DNA of 64,000 nt, from NCBI RefSeq assembly GCF_003594875.1, contig NZ_QZEY01000014.1, forward strand, positions 62,001-126,000, given 5' to 3'. Position numbers and translations under genes: made by a program. Shown piece by piece: positions 30,057-39,117 of the stretch (positions are counted from its first letter, which is position 1; every line of letters begins with the position of its first letter). Under the pieces are notes generated by a model. The model was not told where the DNA came from, did not search any database, and saw only the letters and a list, made by a program, of their open reading frames with translations. The stretch comes from Bailinhaonella thermotolerans. Lineage in GTDB: Bacteria > Actinomycetota > Actinomycetes > Streptosporangiales > Streptosporangiaceae.

Positions 30057-30869
30057 GTGACCGAGCAGGAGATCGAGGCCAAGGGCTTCCAGGTGAACCT
30101 GGAGGTGTTCCAGGGGCCCTTCGACCTGCTGCTCGGGCTCATCGCCAAGCACAAGCTGGACATCACCGAGGTGGCGCTCAGCCAGGTCACCGACGAGTTC
30201 ATCGCCTACATCCGGTCCCACGGCAACGAGTGGGACCTCGACCAGGCGAGCCACTTCCTGCTCGTGGCGGCGACCCTGCTGGACCTGAAGGCGGCCCGGC
30301 TGCTGCCCTCCGGCGAGGTCGAGGACGAGGAGGACCTGGCGCTGCTGGAGGCGCGCGACCTGCTGTTCGCGCGGCTGCTCCAGTACAAGGCGTACAAACA
30401 GGTCGCGGGGGTGTTCGCGGCGCGCATGGCCGAGGAGTCGCGGCGGTTCCCGCGGCTGGTGCCGATGGAGCCGCGGTTCGCCAACCTGCTGCCCGAGGTG
30501 CTGATCAGCCTCACCCCGGAGCAGTTCGCGCAGCTCGCCGCGAAGGCGATGACGCCCAGGCCCGTCCCCTCGGTGTCGATCGCGCACATGCATCATCCGC
30601 TCGCCAATGTGCGCGAGCAGGCCGCTATCCTCGTGGAACGGCTGCGCCGCGCACGCCGGGCCACGTTCCGGGCCCTGGTGTCCGACGCGGCGGGTCCCTA
30701 TGAGGTCATCGCCCGCTTCCTGGCGGTCCTCGAACTGTTCCGCGAGGGCGCCGTCACCTTCGAGCAGTTGGAGCCCCTCGGCGAACTGCACGTGATCTGG
30801 ACCGGCGCCGACGCGGGCGACGTGTCCGTCGGCGACGACTACGAGAAGAACGAAACACCCGATGAGTGA
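30057..30869 (+). CDS. scpA: Segregation and condensation protein A
   Basis: Kleisin subunit of the bacterial condensin Smc-ScpA-ScpB. The 270-aa product begins VTEQEIEAKGFQVNLEVFQG with the typical FQGPFDLLLGLIAKHKLDI; the middle is acidic (GEVEDEEDLALLEARDLL) and the C-terminal winged helix reads YEVIARFLAVLELFREGAVTFEQ. GTG 30057 has GGGGAG and GGGAG upstream and is the expected start. The frame, however, is continuous with the upstream MFS gene, so an N-terminally fused form cannot be excluded. It overlaps scpB by eight bases. Confidence 0.92.
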   Translation: MTEQEIEAKGFQVNLEVFQGPFDLLLGLIAKHKLDITEVALSQVTDEFIAYIRSHGNEWDLDQASHFLLVAATLLDLKAARLLPSGEVEDEEDLALLEARDLLFARLLQYKAYKQVAGVFAARMAEESRRFPRLVPMEPRFANLLPEVLISLTPEQFAQLAAKAMTPRPVPSVSIAHMHHPLANVREQAAILVERLRRARRATFRALVSDAAGPYEVIARFLAVLELFREGAVTFEQLEPLGELHVIWTGADAGDVSVGDDYEKNETPDE

Positions 30870-31725
30870 CAACCCCGACCAGCCGTCGTCCCCGCCCGCG
30901 TACGGCGTCCCGCCCGAGCCCTCCGTGACGTACGCCGGGCCGGAGTCCGCGGCGACCCGCGGCGAGCCCGCGGCCGGGCCGTACGGCGGCGCGGAGGGCT
31001 CCGTGCCCGCGCCCAGGCCGGGCGGCGCGCCCCTGGACGGACCCGGCTCCGACGGCGCGCTGCCCGACGGCGCGCTGCCCGACGGCGCGCTGCCCGAGAC
31101 CGCCCCGCTGGACGGCGCGAGGCCGCCGGAGAGCACCGAGCCGGAGAGCGCCGAGCCGGAGGGCGGGCCGCTGGACGGGGCGGACGGGCCCGGGCTGAAG
31201 ACGGCGCTGGAGGCGATCCTGCTCGTCGTGGACGAGCCCGTCGCCGAGGTGACCCTCGCGCAGGTGCTGGAACGGCCCCGGGGCGAGGTGGTCCGGGCGC
31301 TGCGCGAGCTGGCCGCGGAATACACCGAGGCCGGGCGGGGGTTCGACCTACGGGAGGTCGCCGGCGGGTGGCGCTACTACACTCGCGACGACTGCGCGGC
31401 GGTGGTGGAGCGGTTCGTGCGCGACGGGCAGCAGGCGCGGCTCACCCAGGCCGCGCTGGAGACGCTCGCCGTGGTGGCCTACCGGCAGCCGGTGAGCCGC
31501 GCGCGGATCTCGGCGATCCGCGGGGTGAACAGCGACGGCGTCATGCGCACGCTGCTGACGCGGGGGCTGGTCGAGGAGGCCGGGCAGGACCCGGAGGGCC
31601 AGGCCACGCTCTACCGCACCACGACGTATTTCCTGGAACGGCTGGGTCTGCGGGACCTGAGCGAGCTGCCGGAGCTCGCGCCGTTCCTCCCTGATGACCT
31701 GGAAGGCATGGAGGACCAACGGTGA
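30862..31725 (+). CDS. scpB: Segregation and condensation protein B, with long disordered N-terminus
   Basis: Condensin accessory protein forming two winged helices that bind ScpA. The conserved part (about 112-287) starts GLKTALEAILLVVDEPVAEVTLAQVL and includes LTQAALETLAVVAYRQPVSRARISAIRGVNSDGVMRTLLTRGLVEEAG. The first 110 residues are Pro/Gly/Ala/Glu-rich with three DGALP repeats (31051-31095) and two or three ESxEPE units, much longer than in most homologues. ATG 30862 overlaps the end of scpA. It overlaps rluB by four bases (GTGA), so scpA-scpB-rluB are translationally coupled. Confidence 0.94.
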   Translation: MSDNPDQPSSPPAYGVPPEPSVTYAGPESAATRGEPAAGPYGGAEGSVPAPRPGGAPLDGPGSDGALPDGALPDGALPETAPLDGARPPESTEPESAEPEGGPLDGADGPGLKTALEAILLVVDEPVAEVTLAQVLERPRGEVVRALRELAAEYTEAGRGFDLREVAGGWRYYTRDDCAAVVERFVRDGQQARLTQAALETLAVVAYRQPVSRARISAIRGVNSDGVMRTLLTRGLVEEAGQDPEGQATLYRTTTYFLERLGLRDLSELPELAPFLPDDLEGMEDQR

Positions 31726-32552
31726 ACGACAGGCGGCGCGGGGGCCGGGCGGGCGCGAGACAGCCCCGGCGCGACCCCGACTTCTACCCCGAGGGCTACG
31801 AGGACGAGCGCGACACCACCGAGGTGCCCGACGGCGTACGCCTGCAGAAGGTGCTGGCCCAGGCGGGCATCTCCAGCCGGCGCGGGGCCGAGGACCTCAT
31901 CGGCCAGGGCCGGGTCAAGGTGGACGGCCAGGTCGTGCGCCGGTTCGGCGCCAAGGTGGACCCCGAGCGGCAGGTCATCCACGTGGACGGCAAGCGCGTG
32001 CCCACCGCCCCCGGGCTGGTGTACTACGCGCTGAACAAGCCGATCGGCGTCGTGAGCACGATGTCGGACCCGGAGGGGCGGCGCTCCCTCACCGACTTCC
32101 TGCCCGAGGTCAAGGAGCGGCTGTTCCACGTGGGCCGGCTCGACACCGAGACCGAGGGCCTGCTGCTGCTCACGAACGACGGCGAGCTCGCCCACCGGCT
32201 GACCCACCCGCGTTACGGTGTGCTCAAGACGTACTGGGCGAAGGTGCCGGGCCCGATCCCGCGCAACCTGGCCCGCCGTCTCAAGCAGGGCGTCGAGCTG
32301 GAGGACGGCCTGGCCAAGGCCGACGACTTCACGGTGGTCCAGGAGCACGGGCAGCAGGCGCTGGTCGAGGTCGTGCTGCACGAGGGCCGCAAGCACATCG
32401 TGCGCCGCATGCTGGCCGAGGTGGGGCACCCGGTGATCGACCTGGCCCGCATCCAGTTCGGGCCGGTCAAGCTGGGCAGGCTCAAGCCCGGCACCGTCCG
32501 CGCCCTGACCCCGGTCGAGGTCGGCGAGCTGTACGCCTCGGTCGGGATGTGA
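31722..32552 (+). CDS. rluB: Pseudouridine synthase RluB/RsuA type
   Basis: RNA pseudouridine synthase, probably acting on 23S rRNA near position 2605 (E. coli numbering). The 276-aa protein has a basic N-terminal extension, an S4 RNA-binding domain (about 36-82, RLQKVLAQAGISSRRGAEDLI) and the catalytic domain with GRLDTETEGLLLLTNDG, where the Asp is the nucleophile, and LHEGRKHIVRRML near the C-terminus. Position after scpB is conserved in bacteria. GTG 31722 overlaps the scpB stop. Confidence 0.94.
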   Translation: MNDRRRGGRAGARQPRRDPDFYPEGYEDERDTTEVPDGVRLQKVLAQAGISSRRGAEDLIGQGRVKVDGQVVRRFGAKVDPERQVIHVDGKRVPTAPGLVYYALNKPIGVVSTMSDPEGRRSLTDFLPEVKERLFHVGRLDTETEGLLLLTNDGELAHRLTHPRYGVLKTYWAKVPGPIPRNLARRLKQGVELEDGLAKADDFTVVQEHGQQALVEVVLHEGRKHIVRRMLAEVGHPVIDLARIQFGPVKLGRLKPGTVRALTPVEVGELYASVGM

Positions 32553-32601
32553 GGTCCGGGGCCCGATAGGGTTTCCGGACCGCCGAAACAGGGAGGCACC
32601 G

Positions 32602-32967
32602 ATGGGCAGGGTTCACGCGATCAGGGGCGCGATCCAGATCGAGGCCGACGAGCGCGACGCGATCCTCGCGGGCGTGACCGAGCTGGTCACCGAGGTGATG
32701 AGCCGGAACTCACTGACCACGGACGACGTGATCAGCGTGATCTTCACGGCGACGCCGGACCTCACCGCGGAGTTCCCCGCCCTGGCGGCCCGGAAGCTCG
32801 GCTTCCACGACGTGCCCCTGATCTGCGCGAGCGAGATCGACGTCCCCGGCGCGCTGCCGCGCGTCATCCGCCTGATGGCGCACGTGGACGTCGATCGCGA
32901 CCGCGCCGAGATCCAGCACGTCTACCTGCGCGGCGCGGTGGCCCTCCGGCAGGACATCGCGCAGTAG
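32602..32967 (+). CDS. aroH: Chorismate mutase, AroH class
   Basis: Converts chorismate to prephenate for phenylalanine and tyrosine synthesis. The 121-aa product is a compact AroH-type trimeric barrel: VHAIRGAIQIEADERDAIL carries the N-terminal active-site Arg (RGA), SVIFTATPDLTAEFPALAARKLG the central loop, and VDVDRDRAEIQHVYLRGAVALRQDI the conserved C-terminal Arg (LRGAxxLR). ATG 32602 follows GGGAGG. It lies 60 bases before tyrA, whose enzyme uses its product, so this is a small tyrosine-pathway unit inserted in the rluB-cmk region. Confidence 0.94.
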   Translation: MGRVHAIRGAIQIEADERDAILAGVTELVTEVMSRNSLTTDDVISVIFTATPDLTAEFPALAARKLGFHDVPLICASEIDVPGALPRVIRLMAHVDVDRDRAEIQHVYLRGAVALRQDIAQ

Positions 32968-33026
32968 CGGGCCGTACCACTTGCAGGAGCGCCCCGCGGG
33001 GCGCGGTCGAGATTGGACCTTCTCTC

Positions 33027-34106
33027 GTGACCAGCTTGCGTCGGGTTCTCGTGGTGGGAACCGGGCTGATCGGCACCTCCGTCGCGCTCGCCCTGCGTGA
33101 GCGCGGGGTGACGGTGCTGCTGGCCGACCGTGACCCGCTGGCCGTACGGCTGGCGCGCGAGCTCGGGGCGGGGGAGGAGTGGGCCGACGACGGCCCGGTG
33201 GACCTCGCGGTGCTCGCGATGCCGCCGCAGGCGGTGGCGCCGGAGCTGCTGCGGCTCCAGAAGGACTTCGTCGCCCGGTTCTACACCGACGTGGCCAGCG
33301 TCAAGGCGCTGCCGGTGGCCGGGGCCGAGCAGCTCGGCTGCGACATGCACACCTACATCCCCGGCCACCCGCTGGCCGGGCGCGAGCGCTCGGGCCCGGC
33401 CGCCGCCCGCGCCGACCTGTTCCTCGGCCGTCCCTGGGCGCTGTGCCCCACGTCCGAGACCGCGCCGCAGGCCGTGGCCGCCGCCCGCGAGCTGGTCGAG
33501 CTGTGCGGGGGCAAGGCCGTGGAGGTGGACGCCGGGACCCACGACGAGGCCGTGGCCGTCATCTCCCACGCGCCGCACGTCGCCGCCTCCGCCGTCGCCG
33601 CCCGCCTGGCGACCGCCTCGGAGACCGCCCTCGGGCTGGCCGGGCAGGGGGTGCGCGACGTGACCCGCATCGCCGCCGGCGACCCCGCCCTGTGGACCGG
33701 CATCCTGTCCGGCAACGCCGCGCCCGTGGCGTCGGTGCTGGAGGCCGTCGCCGCGGACCTGGCCGAGGCCGCCGCCGCGCTGCGCGCCCTGTCCTCCGGC
33801 GACGACACGGCGGGCGAGCGGGTGACCGCGCTCCTGGAGACCGGAGTCCAGGGCCAGGGGCGCATCCCCGGCAAGCACGGCGGCCCCGCCACGACCTACG
33901 CCACCGTCCAGGTGGTCATCGGCGACCGCCCCGGCGAGCTGTCCCGCCTCTTCCAGGCGGCCCGCGACGCCGGCGTCAACATCGAGGACATCCGCTTGGA
34001 GCACACCCAGGGCCTGCCCCTGGGCGTCGCCGAGCTGTCGGTCCGCCCCGACGCGGCCGCCGTCCTCGCCGAGTCCCTCCGGTCCCACGGCTGGCAGCTC
34101 CCCTGA
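33027..34106 (+). CDS. tyrA: Prephenate dehydrogenase
   Basis: NAD(P)-dependent conversion of prephenate to 4-hydroxyphenylpyruvate (or arogenate to tyrosine). The 359-aa protein has the Rossmann motif VLVVGTGLIGTSVALAL (about 7-23), DVASVKALPV and HPLAGRERSGP of the substrate site, and a C-terminal ACT domain (about 290-359, VVIGDRPGELSRLFQAARDAGVNIEDI), which commonly senses tyrosine. It follows aroH closely. GTG 33027 is the usual start; only a weak Shine-Dalgarno was seen. It is separated from the next genes by a 210-base spacer with two GTACGG sites. Confidence 0.94.
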   Translation: MTSLRRVLVVGTGLIGTSVALALRERGVTVLLADRDPLAVRLARELGAGEEWADDGPVDLAVLAMPPQAVAPELLRLQKDFVARFYTDVASVKALPVAGAEQLGCDMHTYIPGHPLAGRERSGPAAARADLFLGRPWALCPTSETAPQAVAAARELVELCGGKAVEVDAGTHDEAVAVISHAPHVAASAVAARLATASETALGLAGQGVRDVTRIAAGDPALWTGILSGNAAPVASVLEAVAADLAEAAAALRALSSGDDTAGERVTALLETGVQGQGRIPGKHGGPATTYATVQVVIGDRPGELSRLFQAARDAGVNIEDIRLEHTQGLPLGVAELSVRPDAAAVLAESLRSHGWQLP

Positions 34107-34316
34107 CCGCCCCTCACGCGCGCCGTACGGCCGCCGCGGCCCCCGCCCCGCCCCGGGACCGTGGCCGCCCGGCCCTGAGGCGCTCAGCGCGCTCACGCGG
34201 CCCTGGGGGAGGCCGGGCCAGGCCGCCCCGGGCTCCCGTACGGCTCGCGCCACGGCTCTCCCCGGCCGAGGCCGCGCGGGACGGGTAGAACCCGTGCCCC
34301 TGGGCAGGGGGGCCTC

Positions 34317-34730
34317 ATGAACGGGGCGGACAGGAACGGGGACGAGGCGGCCCGGCGCGAGCGGGCGGCCGACGAGCGGGTGAGCGACGCGCTGGAGCGG
34401 GGTGACGCGGGCGCGGCGTGGCACGCGGAGAACCCGGAGAACCCGGAGAACCCGGGGAACGACGCGGGGAACCCGGTGGGCGCGGAGCCGGCGGGCGGGG
34501 GCCCCGGTGGCGGGCGCGCGCGGGGCGCGGTCCCGGAGGCCGGGACCGGCGGCACGCGGGGCCGGCGGGTGACGAACGTGTCCGAGAGGGGCGTGTCCGA
34601 CGCCCCGGGCACGGCGGGCGTGCCGGAGGAGACCGGCCCGCGCGACGCCGTGGTCTCGCCCGAGCTGGACACCGGCGGCGGCATCGGCACCGGTTCGCTG
34701 GACCCGCCCGCCGGGGAGAACCACCCCTAG
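34317..34730 (+). CDS. Small disordered hypothetical protein
   Basis: 137 aa, hydrophilic and low in complexity, with no recognisable domain: an acidic/basic N-terminus (DEAARRERAADERVSDALERG), an ENPENPENPGN repeat, a Gly/Arg middle and an acidic C-terminal part. An ATG after CAGGGGGGC and codon usage consistent with neighbours make it plausible, but GC-rich spacers also yield such frames, so it may not be a real gene. It is convergent with the DUF6297-like membrane gene. Confidence 0.45.
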   Translation: MNGADRNGDEAARRERAADERVSDALERGDAGAAWHAENPENPENPGNDAGNPVGAEPAGGGPGGGRARGAVPEAGTGGTRGRRVTNVSERGVSDAPGTAGVPEETGPRDAVVSPELDTGGGIGTGSLDPPAGENHP

Positions 34731-34742
34731 CCGGGCACGGCC

Positions 34743-36176
34743 TCAGCGGGGCCGCCGGCCCGCCTTCAGCAGGTACGCCCCGAGGACCGCGAGCCCGGTC
34801 ACCGCCTGGGCCGCCACGTAGGGGAGCGGGTCGGCCGGCGGCGCGAGGAGCGCGGTCAGCGCGGGCGCGCAGCCGAGCACGGCGAGGTCCGCCCCTGTGA
34901 CCGCCCACAGCACCGGCCCGAGCGGGATCCCGCCGCCGGGCGAGTCGATCACCGCCAGGGAGTGGTCCACGGGCCGCCGCCGGGCCATCCGCAGCGCCCC
35001 GGCCGCCAGCGCGGGCCCGCAGCACAGCCCCAGCGGCCACCACGGCCCACCGGGCAGCGCCCCGGCCGCGCTCATCCCGGCGAGGGCGGCGGCCGACCAC
35101 ACCGCCCCCAGCAGCGCGGGCGGCAGCGCGCGGGCCGCCAGCGCGGCGCGCGGCCCCACGGCCAGCAGCCGCGGCAGCGCCGGGTTGTCGAAGTCCCGGC
35201 GGGCCCCGGTCGTGACCGACGCCGCCGCGGCGAACGCGCCGGCCGCGGCCAGCGCCGCCCCGGCCCCCGGATGCCCGGCGGCGACGGTCAGCGCGGGGAG
35301 CGCGGCGGCCCCGGCGAGCACCGCGAAGCGCCCCGGCCACCGCCCCGCGCGCCGGGCCTCCTGCCAGGCCAGCGCCGCCGCCCCGCGCACCGGCCACGGG
35401 CGCGAGCGCAGCGCCCGGCCCCGCCAGCGCCCGTCCTCCGCCGTCCACGTCAGCGCCCCGGGGTCCAGCATCACCGCCGCCTGCGCCGCCCTCCCGGTCC
35501 GCGCGGAGGCGGCGAGGACCGCGCGCGCCGGCATGCCGTCCAGCGCCCGCCAGGCCCGCCGTACCAGGACGGCGGTCACCGCGGCGGCGGCGCCCGCGGC
35601 CGCGGCGGCCAGACCCGCCGGGGCGGACGCGACGGCCGTGAGCAGGTGCCGCCCCGGCCCGGTGCCCAGCACGGCGAGCACGACGGCCGCCAGCAGCGTC
35701 GCCCCGATCAGGCCCTGGAGCCACCCGTCCCAGGCGGGCGAGGACTGGCCCAGGACGCCCAGCGCCATGCCGCCCACCCCGCCCGCGACCCCCAGGACCA
35801 GCCCGGCGGTCAGCCGTACCGCGATCCGGTCGGGGGCGCCGAGCGCGGCGGTCACGGCCACGCCCAGCGCCAGCCCGGCCAGGACCGACACCGCGAGCGC
35901 CACCAGCGCGGCCCGGCCGAGGACGGTACGGCGGGGCAGCGGCGACAGCAGCCGCCAGGAGGCGTCGGCGGCGGACACCACCATGGGCCCGGCCGCCCGG
36001 ACCAGCGCCAGGTAACCGGCGTAGGCGACGGCCGCCAGCGCCAGGCCCGCCCCGAGGCGGGCGGGGTCGGCGTGGCGGGCGAGGGAGGTCAGCGCGGACA
36101 CGGCGGGCTGGACGACGACCCCGATGACCAGCGCGGCGCCGAGCAGCGTCGCGTAGCGTTCCTGCCAGCGCCTCAT
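34743..36176 (-). CDS. ABC transporter permease-like membrane protein (DUF6297-like)
   Basis: Large integral membrane protein, 477 aa, with about ten to twelve hydrophobic segments separated by short Arg-rich loops; a cytosolic stretch around 225-265 (LDGMPARAVLAASARTGRAAQAAVMLDPG) matches the actinobacterial DUF6297 group, which accompanies an ABC ATPase. The ATG at 36176 overlaps the stop of the upstream ATPase (ATGA), so the two form an exporter-like ABC pair. Substrate unknown. The same layout (ATPase plus membrane protein) recurs at 53978-55413. Confidence 0.8.
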   Translation of the reverse strand: MRRWQERYATLLGAALVIGVVVQPAVSALTSLARHADPARLGAGLALAAVAYAGYLALVRAAGPMVVSAADASWRLLSPLPRRTVLGRAALVALAVSVLAGLALGVAVTAALGAPDRIAVRLTAGLVLGVAGGVGGMALGVLGQSSPAWDGWLQGLIGATLLAAVVLAVLGTGPGRHLLTAVASAPAGLAAAAAGAAAAVTAVLVRRAWRALDGMPARAVLAASARTGRAAQAAVMLDPGALTWTAEDGRWRGRALRSRPWPVRGAAALAWQEARRAGRWPGRFAVLAGAAALPALTVAAGHPGAGAALAAAGAFAAAASVTTGARRDFDNPALPRLLAVGPRAALAARALPPALLGAVWSAAALAGMSAAGALPGGPWWPLGLCCGPALAAGALRMARRRPVDHSLAVIDSPGGGIPLGPVLWAVTGADLAVLGCAPALTALLAPPADPLPYVAAQAVTGLAVLGAYLLKAGRRPR

Positions 36177-36811
36177 CGCGCCTCCCCCAGCGGGGCCAGG
36201 CGGGCGCCGCAGTCCCGCGCGAGGGCGAGGTCGTGGGTGGCCATGACCACCGCGCCGCCCTCTCCGGCGTACTCCCGCAGGAGGCCCGCCAGGCGCTCCC
36301 GGAAGGCCGCGTCCAGGCCGCGCTCCGGCTCGTCGAGCAGCAGCAGGCGGCTCGGCCGGATCAGCGCCATGGCCAGCGTGAGCCGCTGCCGCTGCCCGGT
36401 GGACAGGCTCAGCGGGTGCAGGTCGGCGCGCTCCTCCAGCCCGAACGCCGTCAGCGCCCCCTCGGCGGTGAGCCGGCCGCGGCCGTGCACCGACAGCGCC
36501 AGCTCCAGGTGCTCGCGGACGCTGAGCCCGGGGTACCACGCGGGCTCGTCGGCCGCCTGGGCCACGTCGCGCCAGAAGGCCGGCGTGTCCGCCGGAGGGC
36601 CGCCCAGCACCTCGACCCGTCCCGCCGACGGGGTCTCCAGCCCGGCCAGGCAGCGCAGCAGCGTGGACTTGCCCGCGCCGTTCTCGCCGGTGACGGCCAC
36701 GATCCGGCCGGGCCCCGCCGTGAGGTCCACCGCGTCGAGGACCGGGCGCCCGCCCAGCTCCACGCGGACGCCGCGCGCCGCGACGATGTCGGTCTCCACC
36801 TTCGCTCTCAC
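36173..36811 (-). CDS. ABC transporter ATP-binding protein
   Basis: 212-aa ATPase with Walker A TGENGAGKST (near 41-50), signature-like LSTGQRQRLTLAMAL, Walker B LLLLDEPERGLD and H-loop ATHD. It is small, of the single-domain CcmA/exporter type. GTG 36811 (VRAKVETDIV) is the likely start; a second GTG is four codons in. It is coupled by a four-base overlap to the membrane protein downstream. The pair runs opposite to the flanking backbone genes tyrA and cmk, indicating an accessory insertion. Confidence 0.9.
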   Translation of the reverse strand: MRAKVETDIVAARGVRVELGGRPVLDAVDLTAGPGRIVAVTGENGAGKSTLLRCLAGLETPSAGRVEVLGGPPADTPAFWRDVAQAADEPAWYPGLSVREHLELALSVHGRGRLTAEGALTAFGLEERADLHPLSLSTGQRQRLTLAMALIRPSRLLLLDEPERGLDAAFRERLAGLLREYAGEGGAVVMATHDLALARDCGARLAPLGEAR

Positions 36812-36989
36812 ATCGGGAGTCTACGAACGAGACCTCCGGGGAGTGCCCTGAAATGCGGACACATCCCTATCGGGGGAACATCCCCGGGGTATGCGGGCGT
36901 TGCGAACTGGGGGTGGGGAAGCGGATCGAGTCGGCATGATCGGCCGGTAACCTCAGAGGCTGGGTCGTCGCCGGTGTTCAAGGAGAGTC

Positions 36990-37649
36990 ATGGGTCTGGT
37001 CGTCGCGATGGACGGGCCGTCCGGGTCGGGCAAGTCGAGCGTGTCCCGCGGGGTCGCGCGCGCCCTCGGGCTGCGGTACCTCGACACCGGGGCCATGTAC
37101 CGCGCGGTCACGTGGTGGATGCTCGACCGGGGCGTGGACGTCGAGGACGCCTCGCTGGTCGCGGCGCGCGCGCACGAGCCCGTGCTCACCATGGGGACCG
37201 ACCCGGACAAGCCTGGCGTCTCCGTCGGTGACACCGACGTGGCGGGCCCGATCAGGTCCGCCGAGGTGACCAAGGCCGTGAGCGCGGTCAGCGCCGTGCC
37301 CGCCGTGCGCACCCGGCTGGTCGAGATGCAGCGCGAGATCATCGGCGACGGCGGGATCGTCGTCGAGGGCCGCGACATCGGCACGGTCGTGGCGCCCGAC
37401 GCCCCCGTCAAGATCTACCTGACCGCGAGCGAGCAGGCCCGCGCCGAGCGCCGTACGGCCGAGCAGGCCGGCACCGACGTCGCCGCCACCCAGGCCGACC
37501 TGGCCCGGCGCGACCGGCTCGACTCCTCCCGGGCCATCTCCCCGCTGACCCGCGCCGACGGCGCGGTCGAGATCGACACCACCGAATACACGCTGGACGA
37601 GGTCATCGCCGAGGTACTGCGGCTGATCAACGAGCGAACGGCCGTCTAA
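36990..37649 (+). CDS. cmk: Cytidylate kinase
   Basis: Phosphorylates CMP and dCMP. The 219-aa protein has the P-loop DGPSGSGKSS (about 8-17), the CMP-binding YLDTGAMYRAVTWW, VVEGRDIGTVVAPDA and the LID ARRDRLDSSRAISPLTRA with catalytic arginines. AAGGAGAG precedes the ATG. A TAACCT (36948-36953) upstream may be its -10. It is 12 bases from der, the usual cmk-der pair. Confidence 0.96.
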   Translation: MGLVVAMDGPSGSGKSSVSRGVARALGLRYLDTGAMYRAVTWWMLDRGVDVEDASLVAARAHEPVLTMGTDPDKPGVSVGDTDVAGPIRSAEVTKAVSAVSAVPAVRTRLVEMQREIIGDGGIVVEGRDIGTVVAPDAPVKIYLTASEQARAERRTAEQAGTDVAATQADLARRDRLDSSRAISPLTRADGAVEIDTTEYTLDEVIAEVLRLINERTAV

Positions 37650-37661
37650 GGAGAACAGGGC

Positions 37662-39056
37662 GTGACTGAGGAATACGACGGCTGGGACATCCCGGCCGGG
37701 GACGACGACGGCGGCGACGACGTGCAACTGCCCGTCGTGGCCGTGGTGGGACGGCCCAACGTGGGCAAGTCCACGCTGGTCAACCGCATCATCGGGCGGC
37801 GCGAGGCCGTCGTCGAGGACGTGCCGGGCGTGACGCGCGACCGCGTGACCTACGAGGCCAACTGGCGCGGGCGCCGGTTCACCCTCGTGGACACCGGCGG
37901 CTGGGACCCGGGCGCGTCCGGGATGGCCGCGCGCATCGCCGAGCAGGCGCAGGTCGCGGCCGAGCTGGCCGACGTGATCCTGTTCGTGGTGGACGCCACC
38001 GTGGGCGCGACCGACGTCGACGAGGCCGTGGGCGCCGTGCTGCGCCGCGCGGGCAAGCCGATCGTGCTGGCCGCCAACAAGGTGGACGACCAGCGCGCCG
38101 AGCTGGAGGCCGCGTCGCTGTGGTCGCTCGGGCTGGGCGAGCCGCTGCCGGTCTCGGCGCTGCACGGCCGGGCCAGCGGCGACCTGCTGGACGCGGTGCT
38201 CGAGGCGCTGCCCGAGGCCCCGTCCGAGGACACCCGCCGCGAGGGCGGGCCGCGCCGCGTGGCGCTGGTGGGCAAGCCCAACGTGGGCAAGTCCTCCCTG
38301 CTCAACAAGCTCGCCCGCAGCGAGCGGGTGCTCGTGGACCCGATGGCGGGCACGACCCGCGACCCGGTGGACGAGCTGATCGAGCTGGGCGGCAAGACCT
38401 GGCGCTTCGTGGACACCGCCGGCATCCGCCGCCGCGCCCGCGAGCTGCAGGGCGCGGACTTCTACGCTGGCATGCGCACGCAGGCCGCGCTGGAGCGCTC
38501 CGAGGTGGCGGTCGTGCTGATCGACGCCGCGGAGTCCATCACCGAGCAGGACCTGCGCATCGTCTCGATGGTGATCGAGTCCGGCCGGGCGATGGTCGTC
38601 GCGTTCAACAAGTGGGACCTGCTCGACGAGGAGCGCCGCTTCTACCTGGAGCGCGAGATCGAGCGCGCCCTGGTGCGGGCCCCGTGGGCGCTGCGCGTCA
38701 ACATCTCGGCGCGCACCGGCCGCAACGTCGAGAAGCTGGTGCCCGCGATCGAGACCGCGCTGGAGTCCTGGTCCACGCGCGTCCCGACCGCCAAGCTCAA
38801 CGCGTTCTTCACCGAGCTGATCGCGGCCACCCCGCCGCCGGTCCGCGGCGGCAAGCAGCCCAAGATCCTCTTCGCGACCCAGGCGTCCACCGAGCCGCCC
38901 AAGTTCGTGCTGTTCACGAGCGGGTTCCTGGAGGAGTCCTACCGCCGCTTCATCGAGCGCCGCCTGCGCGAGGAGTTCGGCTTCGCCGGCTCCCCGATCG
39001 TGCTCACCATGAAGATCCGCGAGAAGAAGGGCAGCCCGGCCAAGGCCCGCCGCTGA
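37662..39056 (+). CDS. der: Ribosome biogenesis GTPase Der (EngA)
   Basis: Tandem-domain GTPase needed for 50S assembly. In the 464-aa protein the first G domain has GRPNVGKST (near 30), the switch TRDRVTYEA and DTGGW; the second has GKPNVGKSS (near 205), TTRDPVD and [13 protein letters not shown] and NKVD are the G4 motifs. The C-terminal KH-like domain (about 375-464) ends with [13 protein letters not shown]. The Gly/Asp-rich N-terminal 20 residues are usual in actinobacteria. GTG 37662 after AAGGAGAA. Confidence 0.96.
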   Translation: MTEEYDGWDIPAGDDDGGDDVQLPVVAVVGRPNVGKSTLVNRIIGRREAVVEDVPGVTRDRVTYEANWRGRRFTLVDTGGWDPGASGMAARIAEQAQVAAELADVILFVVDATVGATDVDEAVGAVLRRAGKPIVLAANKVDDQRAELEAASLWSLGLGEPLPVSALHGRASGDLLDAVLEALPEAPSEDTRREGGPRRVALVGKPNVGKSSLLNKLARSERVLVDPMAGTTRDPVDELIELGGKTWRFVDTAGIRRRARELQGADFYAGMRTQAALERSEVAVVLIDAAESITEQDLRIVSMVIESGRAMVVAFNKWDLLDEERRFYLEREIERALVRAPWALRVNISARTGRNVEKLVPAIETALESWSTRVPTAKLNAFFTELIAATPPPVRGGKQPKILFATQASTEPPKFVLFTSGFLEESYRRFIERRLREEFGFAGSPIVLTMKIREKKGSPAKARR

Positions 39057-39117
39057 CCTTCCCTTCCCCCGCCCGCCGCGCGCTCCGCCGTACGGCGGGC
39101 GGCGGCGTTCCCGGCGC

